Of a DNA stretch of 11,854 bases, positions 1 through 7,442 are shown in pieces; position 1 is the first letter of the stretch, and each line of letters opens with the position of its first letter. The notes beneath the pieces were generated by a model. That model was not told the DNA's origin. It did no database searches and worked only from the letters and a program-made list of their open reading frames with translations. The stretch lies in contig JBMNUF010000040.1 of the NCBI GenBank assembly GCA_050946115.1, forward strand, positions 1 to 11,854, read 5' to 3'. Origin of the DNA: CAYFRC01 sp050946115. GTDB lineage: Bacteria; Bacillota; Clostridia; Christensenellales; Aristaeellaceae. Both the position numbers and the translations under genes were made by a program.

Positions 1-33
1 ATTCAGTCCGTTGTACTTTCGTGGTCTTCCCAT
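1..33 (-). CDS. N-terminal fragment of a probable transposase (cut by window edge)
   Basis: Reading leftward from an ATG at 33-31, the only visible residues are MGRPRKYNGLN, and the frame leaves the window still open. A GGAGG-type ribosome site lies about 8 bases upstream of the ATG (around 42-46 on the opposite strand), which supports the start. The short basic opening and the position just inside an abrupt junction with another transposase fragment suggest an insertion-sequence transposase. Eleven residues are too few to name the family. The flanking repeat hints at IS256, but this is inference only. Confidence 0.45.
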   Translation of the reverse strand, partial: MGRPRKYNGLN

Positions 34-99
34 TGCTAACGCCTCCTGTGTTTTATTCTATCACAGAAGGCGGTGCGTTTACAGAAAATTCTTTACAGG
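1..99 (-). mobile_element. Edge of an insertion sequence (IS256-like end?)
   Basis: The leftward transposase start at 33 is preceded by about 65 bases that end abruptly where ISL3-transposase codons begin (about 100). The outer part, about 79-98, contains two spaced copies of TTTACAG, giving an end of the form TTTACAGAAAATTCTTTACA. Ends built from spaced TTTACA-like words resemble IS256-family termini as I recall them. I read this as the terminal inverted repeat of an element inserted into the ISL3 transposase gene. The rest of the element lies outside the window, so neither the other end nor the target duplication can be seen. Confidence 0.4.
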
Positions 100-240
100 A
101 TCGCCGTAGAAGGTCTGAACAGCCTAATCCAAGCCGCAAGGCGGAAGGTACGTGGCTTTCGCACTTACGAGGGCTTCCGCTGTATGATTATGCTCATGGT
201 CGGAAGGCTCAAACCGGATTGCATCCCGCTCCTTGAGTGA
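100..240 (+). pseudogene. 3' remnant of ISL3-family transposase
   Basis: In the frame starting at 100, the last 46 codons before a TGA at 238-240 read IAVEGLNSLIQAARRKVRGF followed by RTYEGFRCMIMLMVGRLK and a short tail. The pattern VEG-N-LIQAA-R-K-RGF/Y followed by a hydrophobic stretch ending in GRLK matches the C-terminus of ISL3-family DDE transposases (IS204/IS1001/IS1096/IS1165 group), including the catalytic-region Glu of the EGxN motif. Complete transposases of this family are about 400-550 residues, so only the tail remains. The match stops at about codon 100-105, where the neighbouring insertion-sequence end begins. The frame continues open to 40 but shows no recognisable transposase residues there. 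Confidence 0.7.
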
Positions 241-266
241 CTTTTCACGGTAATAAGAGAAGAACC
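241..266 (+). mobile_element. Presumed right terminal end of the ISL3 remnant
   Basis: Just after the transposase stop comes cacggtaataagagaagaacc, ending near 266. ISL3-family terminal repeats commonly end in a GGCTCTT/GGTTCTT-type sequence, and agaagaacc is the reverse complement of such an end. Asparagine-synthase-like codons may begin within or right after this segment, so the exact border (about 256-274) is uncertain. Confidence 0.4.
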
Positions 267-286
267 GTTTCTCGGGCGAATTGTAA

Positions 287-1456
287 CTGTTTCATGATGC
301 ATTCGGTCTGTTCCCCGTACATTACAGTTTTCCGGAGGGCGATGCGCCCCGCGCGTCCTCGCTGGAATATCTGCTGGCGCAGGAGTTGAACCTGCCCCTG
401 TTGCAGGAGACGCAGCGAATCACATGCCTGGCAGAGCCCGGCATGCCGCTGCCCGACGATCTGGACCGATACGAGGGCGTCAGATTCCTACTGGCCAACC
501 ACATGCTGAACCTTTACCGGCGCACCTGCGTGCGCTTTTTCCCGGCAAAGCGAAAGTTTTCCGCCACGGCTGCCGAGGCGGCTGCGGAGACCGTCCGGCT
601 GTGCGGCAACGTCATACGTCAGTACGGCGCGCAGAATGCCTTTCTCTGTCCGCTGACCGGCGGGTGGGACAGCCGCCTGGTATTGTCGCTGCTGCTGAAT
701 AACCGCGCGGACGTCACCTGCTACACCACGATCAAGCCCCACTTTACCGAAAAGGATGGCGACGTCTGGGTACCCAGGGAGATTGCCAAACGGCGGGGCA
801 TCCCCTATTTCGCCATCCAAGACACGCCCCCCGACGAGGATACGCTGGGCTTTGTGAACGAGCTGTTCGGTCACCGGCGCTACGCCCAAATCCGGTCCAC
901 CCAATTTAAGAACTGGGGGCCGGATCTCATCCGGGTAGGGGGCGACATCATCGACCAAATCGGGAAAAGCGCCATCGGGAGCTATCTTCCGGGCTTTCTG
1001 GCGGTGCCCAGCTTCTTTTTGTGCAAATCCCACCTGTACTCCCTGGCCGCGTGGCGACACATCGCCCGGTGGTGCAGCAGGGCGGACGTGTCCGGCAGCA
1101 GCCTGACCAAGTACGAGCTCTTCGCCTGGGAACATCGCGCCGGACGATGGGTGTCGCTGACCGGCAGCGTGCTAAGCGTACTGGGCGTGCGGGAAATCAA
1201 CCTTTTCAACTGCAGGGAGCTGATGAACACCTGGGTAGGGGTTTCCCGCAAGGCGCGGATTCACGACCAAATTCACCGGGAAATCTTCAAAATCACCGCG
1301 CCGGATCTGACGGACATTCCCTTTAACCCCGGCATACACACAAACCAGATCAAGCAGATCCCGCCGCTGTTCTGGGCGGGCACATACATCAAGTACGCGC
1401 GCATGATGGCTAAGTTCAGGCTGCGCGGTGCGGGCAGTAAAAAAACCGCGCCGTAA
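287..1456 (+). pseudogene. Asparagine-synthase-like protein, 5'-truncated
   Basis: This frame encodes an asparagine-synthetase-like protein (AsnB superfamily) that has lost its beginning. The PP-loop for ATP binding is clear: CPLTGGWDSRLVLSLLL, with TGGWDSR encoded at 656-676, corresponding to the family SGGxDS motif. A second acidic motif, GGDIID (938-955), sits where AsnB proteins have GxGxDE. Before any start codon the frame already reads LFHDAFGLFPVHY, which resembles the end of the N-terminal Ntn-hydrolase domain (D-x-x-G-hydrophobic-x-P-x-Y), so coding continues upstream. A TAA at 284-286 sits exactly where GEL-stop-LFHDAFGL reads through, and transposon debris lies just upstream. A TTG at 386 could start a 356-residue product, but it lies inside the conserved domain and has no clear ribosome site. 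Relatives act in amide formation, surface-polysaccharide clusters or lasso-peptide cyclisation (McjC). No partner gene is present to choose between these. Confidence 0.65.
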
Positions 1457-1808
1457 TCGGCCTTGTCACCGGATAGCTGTCTGCGTAAGGTGAAGGTTTC
1501 CCGCCGGGGGATTGCAAACGCTCGGATTATCCGTTATGGACACGTATGTATCAAACGATGGCTCTACGGCAAAATAATACCCATTTCTCATACGCTATGG
1601 TAATTGTGCCCCAAACCGGCGGGGAAGCCGTTATTTCCGCCGATTTGGGGCCTTTTTGTATCAGTCTCGCTCTCGTGACGGACATCGTGCCGACCAAGCT
1701 CATCAGCTGTTTCGCCGGAACGCCGTCGATCTGCCGGAGACGGTCTGACACCTGAAAAATCCGGGCGTTGAAGTTCGGTTCGAGCGTGAGAACAACTTTT
1801 TTTATAAA
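1457..1808. other. Gene-free stretch between synthase remnant and MarR operon
   Basis: About 350 bases without a supportable gene. It contains one strong hairpin terminator (1609-1658), a small palindrome CGGATtATCCG near 1533-1543, and a T-run at about 1797-1803. A leftward open frame over 1551-1826 reads through the terminator hairpin and overlaps the MarR operator. It has no ribosome site and I do not recognise its product, so I leave it uncalled. The stretch may hold decayed coding sequence. Confidence 0.5.
1609..1658 (+). terminator. Rho-independent terminator
   Basis: The arm CCCCAAAcCGGCGG pairs with CCGCCGaTTTGGGG (7 + 6 base pairs around one mismatch) and is followed by CCTTTTTG. 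The T-run is on the + strand, so it would stop rightward transcription from the synthase remnant and insulate the MarR operon. It lies about 150 bases after the synthase stop, so an unseen small transcript could also end here. Confidence 0.8.
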
Positions 1809-1811
1809 AAT

Positions 1812-1842
1812 AGTTGCACTTGGCAACTTTTTGTGGTATACT
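1812..1842 (+). promoter_or_regulatory. Promoter with overlapping palindromic operator for the MarR-ABC operon
   Basis: The -35 box TTGCAC (1814-1819) and -10 box TATACT (1837-1842) are separated by exactly 17 bases. The perfect inverted repeat AGTTGC-N5-GCAACT (1812-1828) lies directly over the -35 box. MarR-family dimers usually bind such palindromes and repress by blocking RNA polymerase. The site is about 60 bases before the regulator start, so autorepression of regulator and exporter is the natural reading. That the encoded regulator binds here is inference from position and symmetry. Confidence 0.75.
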
Positions 1843-1886
1843 ACAGCGGTATATTTGATTCAAAACCCGAAAGGAGAGGAGAACGC

Positions 1887-2321
1887 ATGTTTTCGCGCAT
1901 TCTCGGAAACCTCCTGTTCATCGGGCGGTGCCTCAACACGTTTCAGAGGCAGGTGCCCGTGGATACGGAGCTGATTCCGTCGCAGAACATCCTGATTAGC
2001 TACATCTGTCGCTACCCGGGCTGCACGGCGGAGGATCTGATCCGCGAGTACGGCCTGCACAAATCCCGCGTGGCGCGGCTCATGACCGTGCTTGAGGAAG
2101 GCGGGTATGTCACGCGCGCCGTATCGGAGAAGGACGCGAGGTGCCGCCTGCTCTATCCAACGGAAAAGGCGCTCTCCATCCATCCGCAGCTGGAAGCGCA
2201 GTACGAATTCTACACGGATGAAATCCTGACGGGGCTTTCGGCAGAGGAGACGGAGGCGCTGCAAAACCTTACGGAGCGCATCCGCGAAAACGCCGCGAAG
2301 CTGATCGATAACGCGAAATGA
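1887..2321 (+). CDS. MarR-family transcriptional regulator
   Basis: A 144-residue winged-helix regulator, a normal length for the MarR family, whose members are dimeric repressors released by small ligands or oxidation. Residues about 31-75 form the helix-turn-helix: a helix around PSQNILISYI, then CTAEDLIREYGLHKSRVARLMTVLEEGGYV, where the second helix reads the DNA. Residues 80-92 (SEKDARCRLLYPT) form the wing with the typical D-x-R. The C-terminal helices (about 105-144) would dimerise. The ATG at 1887 is chosen because AAGGAGAGG (1871-1879) sits 7 bases upstream. A GTG at 1833 in the same frame would place the start on the -10 box. The gene is first in an operon with two ABC exporter genes, 13 bases ahead of the next start, which suggests it senses an exported compound. 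Cysteines at residues 15, 41, 46 and 86 are visible, but redox sensing cannot be claimed from them. Confidence 0.9.
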   Translation: MFSRILGNLLFIGRCLNTFQRQVPVDTELIPSQNILISYICRYPGCTAEDLIREYGLHKSRVARLMTVLEEGGYVTRAVSEKDARCRLLYPTEKALSIHPQLEAQYEFYTDEILTGLSAEETEALQNLTERIRENAAKLIDNAK

Positions 2322-2334
2322 TGGGAGAAAGTGT

Positions 2335-4089
2335 ATGAACGTCATTTTCCGGTATATGAAGCCGTATACGAAGATGATCCTGCTCGCGATCTTCATCAAG
2401 TTCCTGGGCACGGTGAGCGAGCTGTTCCTGCCGTATGTGTTGGAGCACATCATCGACAACGTCGTTCCTTCTGAGAACATGAAGCTCGTCGTGCAATGGG
2501 GGCTTCTCTTGTTCCTGACGGCGCTGCTCACATGGGGGTTCAACGTGCTCGCAAACCGCACGGCGATCCGCAACGCGCATTTTGTGAGCTACGACATACG
2601 GCAGGACCTTTTTGCCAAGACGCTCAACCTGAACGGCAGGCAGTTCGATTTCTTTGGCCTTCCGAGCATCATCAGCCGCATGACGTCGGACAGCTACAAT
2701 GTGCAGGCCGCCGTGCAGCGGCTGCAGAGCCTCTGCGTGCGTGCGCCGATGATGCTGGTCGGCGGCATCTTCATGATGCTGATAATGGACGGATACCTCG
2801 CGCGCATCCTCCTATATATGCTTCCGGTCTTATTCTCAATCATCCTGTTTATTTCCTCGCGCGGCATCCCGCTCTTCGGTATCGTGCAGAAAAAGCTCGA
2901 CGACGTCGTCAGAATCATGCGCGAGAACATCACGGGCATCCGCGTCGTAAAGGCGCTGAGCAAGACCGAATACGAAAAGAGGCGCTTTCGCGCCGCGAAC
3001 GACGTGATGGCGCAAAGCGACATCCATGCATCGACGGTCATGGCACTTCCCGGGCCGCTCATGCAGACCCTGCTCAACATCGGGCTCACGCTCGTCGTCT
3101 TCATCGGCGCGCACCGCGTCAACGACGGGGTAACGCAGCCGGGCGTGATCCTCGCGTTTCTGACGTATTTCAACATGATCACCATGGGGATGATGGGGCT
3201 GAACCGCATCTTCGTCTCTATGTCGAGGGCCTCCGCGAGCGCGACGCGCATCGGAGAGGTCATCGATACGCCGACGGATCAGGACATCCTGCCCGTGGAG
3301 GAAGGGCTCAAGCCGAGCGGCGATGGATTCATCCGCTTTGAAAACGTCTCCTTTTCCTACGCGAGAGACGTTCAGACGCAAAACGCCGAGTTCGCGGGCG
3401 GCGAGCGGCAAAATGCGCTGGACGACATCAGTTTTTCGATCAAAAAAGGCGAGAGCCTCGGGATCATCGGGCCGACCGGATGCGGCAAGACGACGATCGT
3501 CAACCTCATGATGTGCTATTATCATGCGGACGGGGGCGGCGTTTTCGTGGACGGGTGCGACGTGCGCACCTACGATAAGGACGAATTGCACAGGAAATTC
3601 GGAACGGTCTTTCAAAATGACATGGTATTCATGGATACCCTACGCGAAAACATCCGCTTCGGAAGGGACATATCGGACGAGGAGATTGCCCGCGCCGCAA
3701 GTGCCGCACAGGCGGATTACATCGACGATTTGGAGGACGGGTTCGACCATATGGCGAGCATCAAGGGCGCGAACCTCTCCGGCGGGCAGAAGCAGCGCCT
3801 GCTGGTGGCGCGCGCGCTCGCGGGAAGGCCCGAAATCCTCGTCTTGGACGACAGTTCGAGCGCGCTGGACTACAAGACGGACGCCGCGATGCGCAGGGAG
3901 ATCGGCGCGCAGTATAAGGACAGCACGATGATCATGATCGCGCAGCGCGTTTCGAGCGTGATGGGCATGAGGCACGTCCTCGTGATGGACAACGGCAAAT
4001 GCGTCGGCTACGGCACGCACGAAGAATTGATGGATACGTGCGGCGCGTACAGGGAGATTTACGCCTCGCAGATGGGCGAGATGAATTGA
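2335..4089 (+). CDS. ABC exporter half-transporter, degenerate-site subunit
   Basis: A 584-residue membrane-fused ABC exporter half: N-terminal six-helix domain (predicted helices near 14-36, 54-73, 138-152, 157-175, 241-262, 272-294) and C-terminal ATPase. Walker A is GPTGCGKT (379-386), the Q-loop is in FQND, the signature is a canonical LSGGQ (481-485), and Walker B ends ILVLDD (D505, D506). The catalytic Glu is Asp (D506) and the switch His is Gln (Q537, in IAQRVSS). This pairing of substitutions marks the non-catalytic half of heterodimeric exporters such as LmrCD, BmrCD and TM287/288. About ten extra residues (QTQNAEFAGG region) separate the A-loop Tyr from Walker A. The start has a GGGAGAAAG site upstream and follows the regulator stop by 13 bases. 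Likely cargo is a drug, toxic lipid or peptide. The sequence does not say which. Confidence 0.93.
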   Translation: MNVIFRYMKPYTKMILLAIFIKFLGTVSELFLPYVLEHIIDNVVPSENMKLVVQWGLLLFLTALLTWGFNVLANRTAIRNAHFVSYDIRQDLFAKTLNLNGRQFDFFGLPSIISRMTSDSYNVQAAVQRLQSLCVRAPMMLVGGIFMMLIMDGYLARILLYMLPVLFSIILFISSRGIPLFGIVQKKLDDVVRIMRENITGIRVVKALSKTEYEKRRFRAANDVMAQSDIHASTVMALPGPLMQTLLNIGLTLVVFIGAHRVNDGVTQPGVILAFLTYFNMITMGMMGLNRIFVSMSRASASATRIGEVIDTPTDQDILPVEEGLKPSGDGFIRFENVSFSYARDVQTQNAEFAGGERQNALDDISFSIKKGESLGIIGPTGCGKTTIVNLMMCYYHADGGGVFVDGCDVRTYDKDELHRKFGTVFQNDMVFMDTLRENIRFGRDISDEEIARAASAAQADYIDDLEDGFDHMASIKGANLSGGQKQRLLVARALAGRPEILVLDDSSSALDYKTDAAMRREIGAQYKDSTMIMIAQRVSSVMGMRHVLVMDNGKCVGYGTHEELMDTCGAYREIYASQMGEMN

Positions 4090-4108
4090 GGCGGGGGAGG
4101 GATTTGGC

Positions 4109-5887
4109 ATGGCGGAACGCAGAGGCAGGGGTGCAAAGAAAGAAAAACCCAAGGACGCAAGGGGCACGCTGCGGCGGATCCTTCGGTACCTGATGGAATA
4201 TCGAATCGCGGTGCTGCTGTTGATCGCCTGCGCGTTTGTGAGCAATATCGGAAACCTCTTGGGCCCCCGTTTCGCGGGAAAGGCAATCTCGGCGATGAGC
4301 GCAGGGGCAGGCAAGGTCGATCTTCCGCTCGTCGCGCGATACGGGCTCCTCATGCTGCTCACCTACGTCGGAGGCAATATCTTAAACTTCACGGTCAGCA
4401 TGGGGATGATGCGCGTCGGGCGCAAGGTCGCTGCCAATATGCGGCAGGACGTGTTCGACAAGCTCATGACGATGCCCGTAAGCTTTTTCGACAAGAACCA
4501 GGCGGGGGACATCATCAGCCGCGTGTCGTATGACATAGACGTGGTTAGCACGAGCCTTTCGACGGACATCGTGCAGATATTAACGAGCACGGTGACGGTC
4601 GCGGGCAGCTTCATCATGATGTGTACGCTTTCGCTGCCGCTCGTCTCCTGTATGGCCTTCACGATCCCGCTGTCCATCTTCTTTACCAGAAAGATGGGAA
4701 AGATCACGCGACCGCGCTACGCAAAGCGCAGCGCCGCCTACGGCGCGATGAACGGCTTTGTGGAGGAGATGTTCACCGGGCAAAAGACCATTCTCGCCTA
4801 CGCCCAGGAAGATGAGATGACGCATCGCTTCAGCGACATCAACCACACCGCCGCCACGGCCTATCTGAAGGCGGACGGGATGGGCATGACGATGGGCCCC
4901 ACGATCGGGCTCATCAGCAATACGGGGCTCGCCGCGATCGGCATGGGCGGCGCGATACTGTACATGCTGGGCAAGGTCGACCTCGGGCATATCTCGAGCT
5001 TTGTGCTCTACAGCCGCAAATTCAGCGGGCCGATCAACGAAATTGCGAACATCACCAACGAAATCTTCTCCGCGCTCGCGGCGGCGGAGCGCGTGTTCGG
5101 GCTGCTGGATCAGGAGGAGGAGCCACAGGACGCGGAGGATGCGTTCGCGCTCGAAGACGCGCGGGGTTCCGTCGAGGCGAAGCACGTCGCGTTCGGCTAC
5201 CTCCCCGAAAAGACGATCCTGCACGACCTGAATCTCGAGGCGAAGCCCGGGCAGACCATCGCAATCGTGGGGCCTACCGGCGCGGGCAAGACGACGATCA
5301 TCAACCTGTTGATGCGCTTTTACGATGTGGATGAGGGCGAGATTACCGTGGACGATCGCGGAATCCTCACCTATACGCTCGGTTCGCTCCGCCGAAACTA
5401 CGCGATGGTGCTGCAGGACACGTGGGTGTTTCGGGGGACGATTTTCGACAACATCGCCTATGGCAAGGAAAACGCGACGATGGACGAGGTGGTCGCCGCT
5501 GCGAAGGCCGCGCACATCCACAATTTCATCATGCGCCTTCCCGACGGGTACAACACCGTCATCACGGAGGACGGCGGCAACATCAGCAAGGGGCAAAAAC
5601 AGCTCTTGACGATCGCGAGGGCGATGCTGTACGACACGAATATGCTCATCCTGGACGAAGCCACGAGCAACGTCGATACGCATACCGAGCGGCAGGTGCA
5701 AAAGGCGATGCGGACGCTCATGGCGGGGAAGACGAGCTTCGTCATCGCGCACCGCCTCTCGACCATTCAGAATGCCGACCACATCCTCGTGTTGGAGCAC
5801 GGAGACGTGGTGGAACAGGGCACGCACGAAGAACTCATGCGCGCAAAGGGAAGCTACTACAAGCTCTACGCGAGCCAGTTCGATTGA
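4109..5887 (+). CDS. ABC exporter half-transporter, catalytic subunit
   Basis: A 592-residue partner of the preceding exporter. A basic 30-residue lead is followed by membrane helices (about 33-50, 77-101, 155-174, 177-195 and two more near 270-320), a coupling segment SFFDKNQAGDIISRVSYDID (125-144), then the ATPase. Walker A is GPTGAGKT (388-395), Walker B is LILDE with catalytic E517, and the switch His is present (H548, IAHRLST). Its signature is ISKGQ (492-496) instead of LSGGQ. It therefore supplies the working Walker A/B/His for the site completed by the partner's LSGGQ, while its own altered signature faces the partner's degenerate site. The two genes are thus complementary, as in known heterodimeric exporters. 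The ATG at 4109 follows GGGGGAGG at 4093-4100, and the intergenic gap is 19 bases. A hairpin terminator follows the stop. Confidence 0.94.
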   Translation: MAERRGRGAKKEKPKDARGTLRRILRYLMEYRIAVLLLIACAFVSNIGNLLGPRFAGKAISAMSAGAGKVDLPLVARYGLLMLLTYVGGNILNFTVSMGMMRVGRKVAANMRQDVFDKLMTMPVSFFDKNQAGDIISRVSYDIDVVSTSLSTDIVQILTSTVTVAGSFIMMCTLSLPLVSCMAFTIPLSIFFTRKMGKITRPRYAKRSAAYGAMNGFVEEMFTGQKTILAYAQEDEMTHRFSDINHTAATAYLKADGMGMTMGPTIGLISNTGLAAIGMGGAILYMLGKVDLGHISSFVLYSRKFSGPINEIANITNEIFSALAAAERVFGLLDQEEEPQDAEDAFALEDARGSVEAKHVAFGYLPEKTILHDLNLEAKPGQTIAIVGPTGAGKTTIINLLMRFYDVDEGEITVDDRGILTYTLGSLRRNYAMVLQDTWVFRGTIFDNIAYGKENATMDEVVAAAKAAHIHNFIMRLPDGYNTVITEDGGNISKGQKQLLTIARAMLYDTNMLILDEATSNVDTHTERQVQKAMRTLMAGKTSFVIAHRLSTIQNADHILVLEHGDVVEQGTHEELMRAKGSYYKLYASQFD

Positions 5888-5901
5888 GTGAGGGAACACA
5901 A

Positions 5902-5945
5902 ACGCTCCGAACCCCGTACACTGCGGGATTCGGAGCGTGTTTCTA
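5902..5945. terminator. Hairpin terminator between convergent operons
   Basis: The arms ACGCTCCGAA (5902-5911) and TTCGGAGCGT (5929-5938) pair perfectly, extended by CCCG/CGGG across one mismatch, with a 7-base loop. A short GTTTCT follows on the + strand and GTTTGTGTT on the other strand. It lies between the exporter stop (5887) and the glpK stop (5958), so it probably serves both directions, although the T-runs are weak. Confidence 0.8.
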
Positions 5946-5957
5946 TGCCCGGATTGG

Positions 5958-7442
5958 CTATTCCGCCCAGCCCTTTGCGCGCTCTATTGCGCGCCTCCAC
6001 TGGCGGGAGATCGCCTCGCGGGCTTCCGAGGAGACGTTGGGCGTGAACCGCGCTTCGCTTCGCCAGAGGTTGCGCAGGTCATTCATCGTCCAAAGGCCAA
6101 CGGCCTTTCCCGCGAGCATCGCCGCGCCCAATGCCGTCGTCTCGATGATCTTGGGGCGCACGACGGGGATGCCAAGCATATTTGCCTGAAACTGCATCAA
6201 AAAGTTGTTCCTGCATGCGCCGCCGTCCGCGCGGATGACGTTCGGGAGCAGCCCGCTGTCCTTTGCCATGCACTGCAACACGTCGCCCGACTGCAGCGCG
6301 ATGGATTCGAGCGCGGCCCTGGCGATGTGCGCCTTGCCCGTGCCGCGCGTAAGCCCGACCAGGGTTCCGCGCGCGTACATATCCCAGTGCGGCGCGCCGA
6401 GCCCCGTAAAGGCGGGCACGAGGTACACCCCGCCGTTGTCGTCGATGGACATGGCGAGCGTTTCGCTCTCCGCCGCAGTTTTGAGAATGCCGAGCTCGTC
6501 CCGAAGCCACTGGATCGCCGCACCCGCGACGAATACAGATCCCTCCAGCGCGTAGCGCGCCTTGCCGTCCATGCGCCAAGCGACGGTCGTGACGAGGTTG
6601 TTTTTCGAGCGCACGGGATAGGAGCCCGTGTTCATCAGCATGAAGCAGCCTGTGCCGTAGGTGTTTTTCACCATGCCGGAATCGAAGCAGCCCTGCCCGA
6701 AGAGGGCGGCGTGCTGGTCGCCCGCCATCGACGCTACGGGGATCGATATGCCGAGCACTTCCTTTGAGAGCGTTCCGATGACCTGCGACGAATCGACGAC
6801 CTTCGGCAGCAGCCGCGCGGGGATGTTCATGACGCGCAGAAGCTCCTCGTCCCATTCCTGCCGATGGATGTCAAAGAGCATCGTTCGCGCGGCGTTGGTC
6901 GCGTCCGTCACGTGCGGATGCCCTTCCACGAGGTTGTACGCGAGCCAGGAATCGACGGTGCCGAAGCACAACTCGCCGTTTTCGGCGCGCTGCCTCGCGC
7001 CAGAGACCGTGTCGAGCAGCCACTGCAGCTTTGTGGCGGAAAAATACGCATCGGGAACGAGCCCCGTGCGATCCCGCAGGATGTTTCCGAGCCCGTCGCT
7101 CTTCAGCCGTTCGACGAGCGGCGCGCTCCTGCGGCACTGCCAGACGATGGCGTTATACAGCGGTTTACCCGTATTCCTGTCCCACAGAAGCGTCGTCTCC
7201 CGCTGGTTCGTGATGCCGATCGCGGCGATGTCCGTGGGAGAGATGCCCGCCCCTTCCACGGCGAGCCGGAGCGACTGCACCTGCGAATGCAGGATATCCC
7301 ACGGATCGTGCTCCACCCAGCCGGGTTTCGGGTAATGCTGCGGAAACTCGATGTTGTGCAATGCGACGGGCGAACCGCTTTCGTCAAAGAGGATGGCGCG
7401 GGAACTCGTCGTCCCCTGATCCAATGCCGCGACATACTTCAT
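5958..7442 (-). CDS. glpK: Glycerol kinase
   Basis: A 494-residue FGGY-family sugar kinase that phosphorylates glycerol to glycerol-3-phosphate with ATP in the cytoplasm. The length is normal for GlpK. The N-terminal phosphate loop is LDQGTTSSRAILFD (8-21), followed by GITNQRETTLLWDRNTGKPL and IVWQCRR, which are strongly GlpK-like and include the conserved Arg-Glu for glycerol. The catalytic Asp lies in MAGDQHAALFGQG. The FGGY signature regions appear as NTYGTGCFMLMNTG, the FTGLGAPHWD segment and DGGACRNNFLMQF. The ATG at 7442 overlaps the previous gene's stop in ATGA (7439-7442), with GGTGAAGG just upstream, so translation is probably coupled. No glpF, glpD or glpO lies beside it, which is unusual. 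Instead it is the last gene after an acidic membrane protein and a propeller lipoprotein. Confidence 0.97.
   Translation of the reverse strand: MKYVAALDQGTTSSRAILFDESGSPVALHNIEFPQHYPKPGWVEHDPWDILHSQVQSLRLAVEGAGISPTDIAAIGITNQRETTLLWDRNTGKPLYNAIVWQCRRSAPLVERLKSDGLGNILRDRTGLVPDAYFSATKLQWLLDTVSGARQRAENGELCFGTVDSWLAYNLVEGHPHVTDATNAARTMLFDIHRQEWDEELLRVMNIPARLLPKVVDSSQVIGTLSKEVLGISIPVASMAGDQHAALFGQGCFDSGMVKNTYGTGCFMLMNTGSYPVRSKNNLVTTVAWRMDGKARYALEGSVFVAGAAIQWLRDELGILKTAAESETLAMSIDDNGGVYLVPAFTGLGAPHWDMYARGTLVGLTRGTGKAHIARAALESIALQSGDVLQCMAKDSGLLPNVIRADGGACRNNFLMQFQANMLGIPVVRPKIIETTALGAAMLAGKAVGLWTMNDLRNLWRSEARFTPNVSSEAREAISRQWRRAIERAKGWAE

Noticed and set aside
71..98. Similarity between the left element end (GTAAACGCACC reading leftward) and GTAAACGCCAC at 11746
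   Set aside because: Only about ten bases match, with different flanks. This is too weak to call the two edges ends of one composite transposon.
21..236. Rightward 71-codon frame at the left edge
   Set aside because: It is out of frame with the recognisable ISL3 transposase residues, which occupy the frame ending at 240.
1551..1826. Leftward frame of about 91 codons before the MarR operon
   Set aside because: It has no ribosome site, overlaps the operator at its start, runs through the terminator hairpin and matches no family I know. It is mentioned only as possible decayed coding.
1833..1886. Upstream GTG start for the MarR regulator
   Set aside because: It would begin on the -10 box and so precede the transcript start. 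The ATG at 1887 has a strong ribosome site.
4580..5899. Long leftward open frame across the second ABC gene
   Set aside because: It lies fully antisense to a clear ABC exporter whose motifs fix the real frame. High GC produces such shadow frames.
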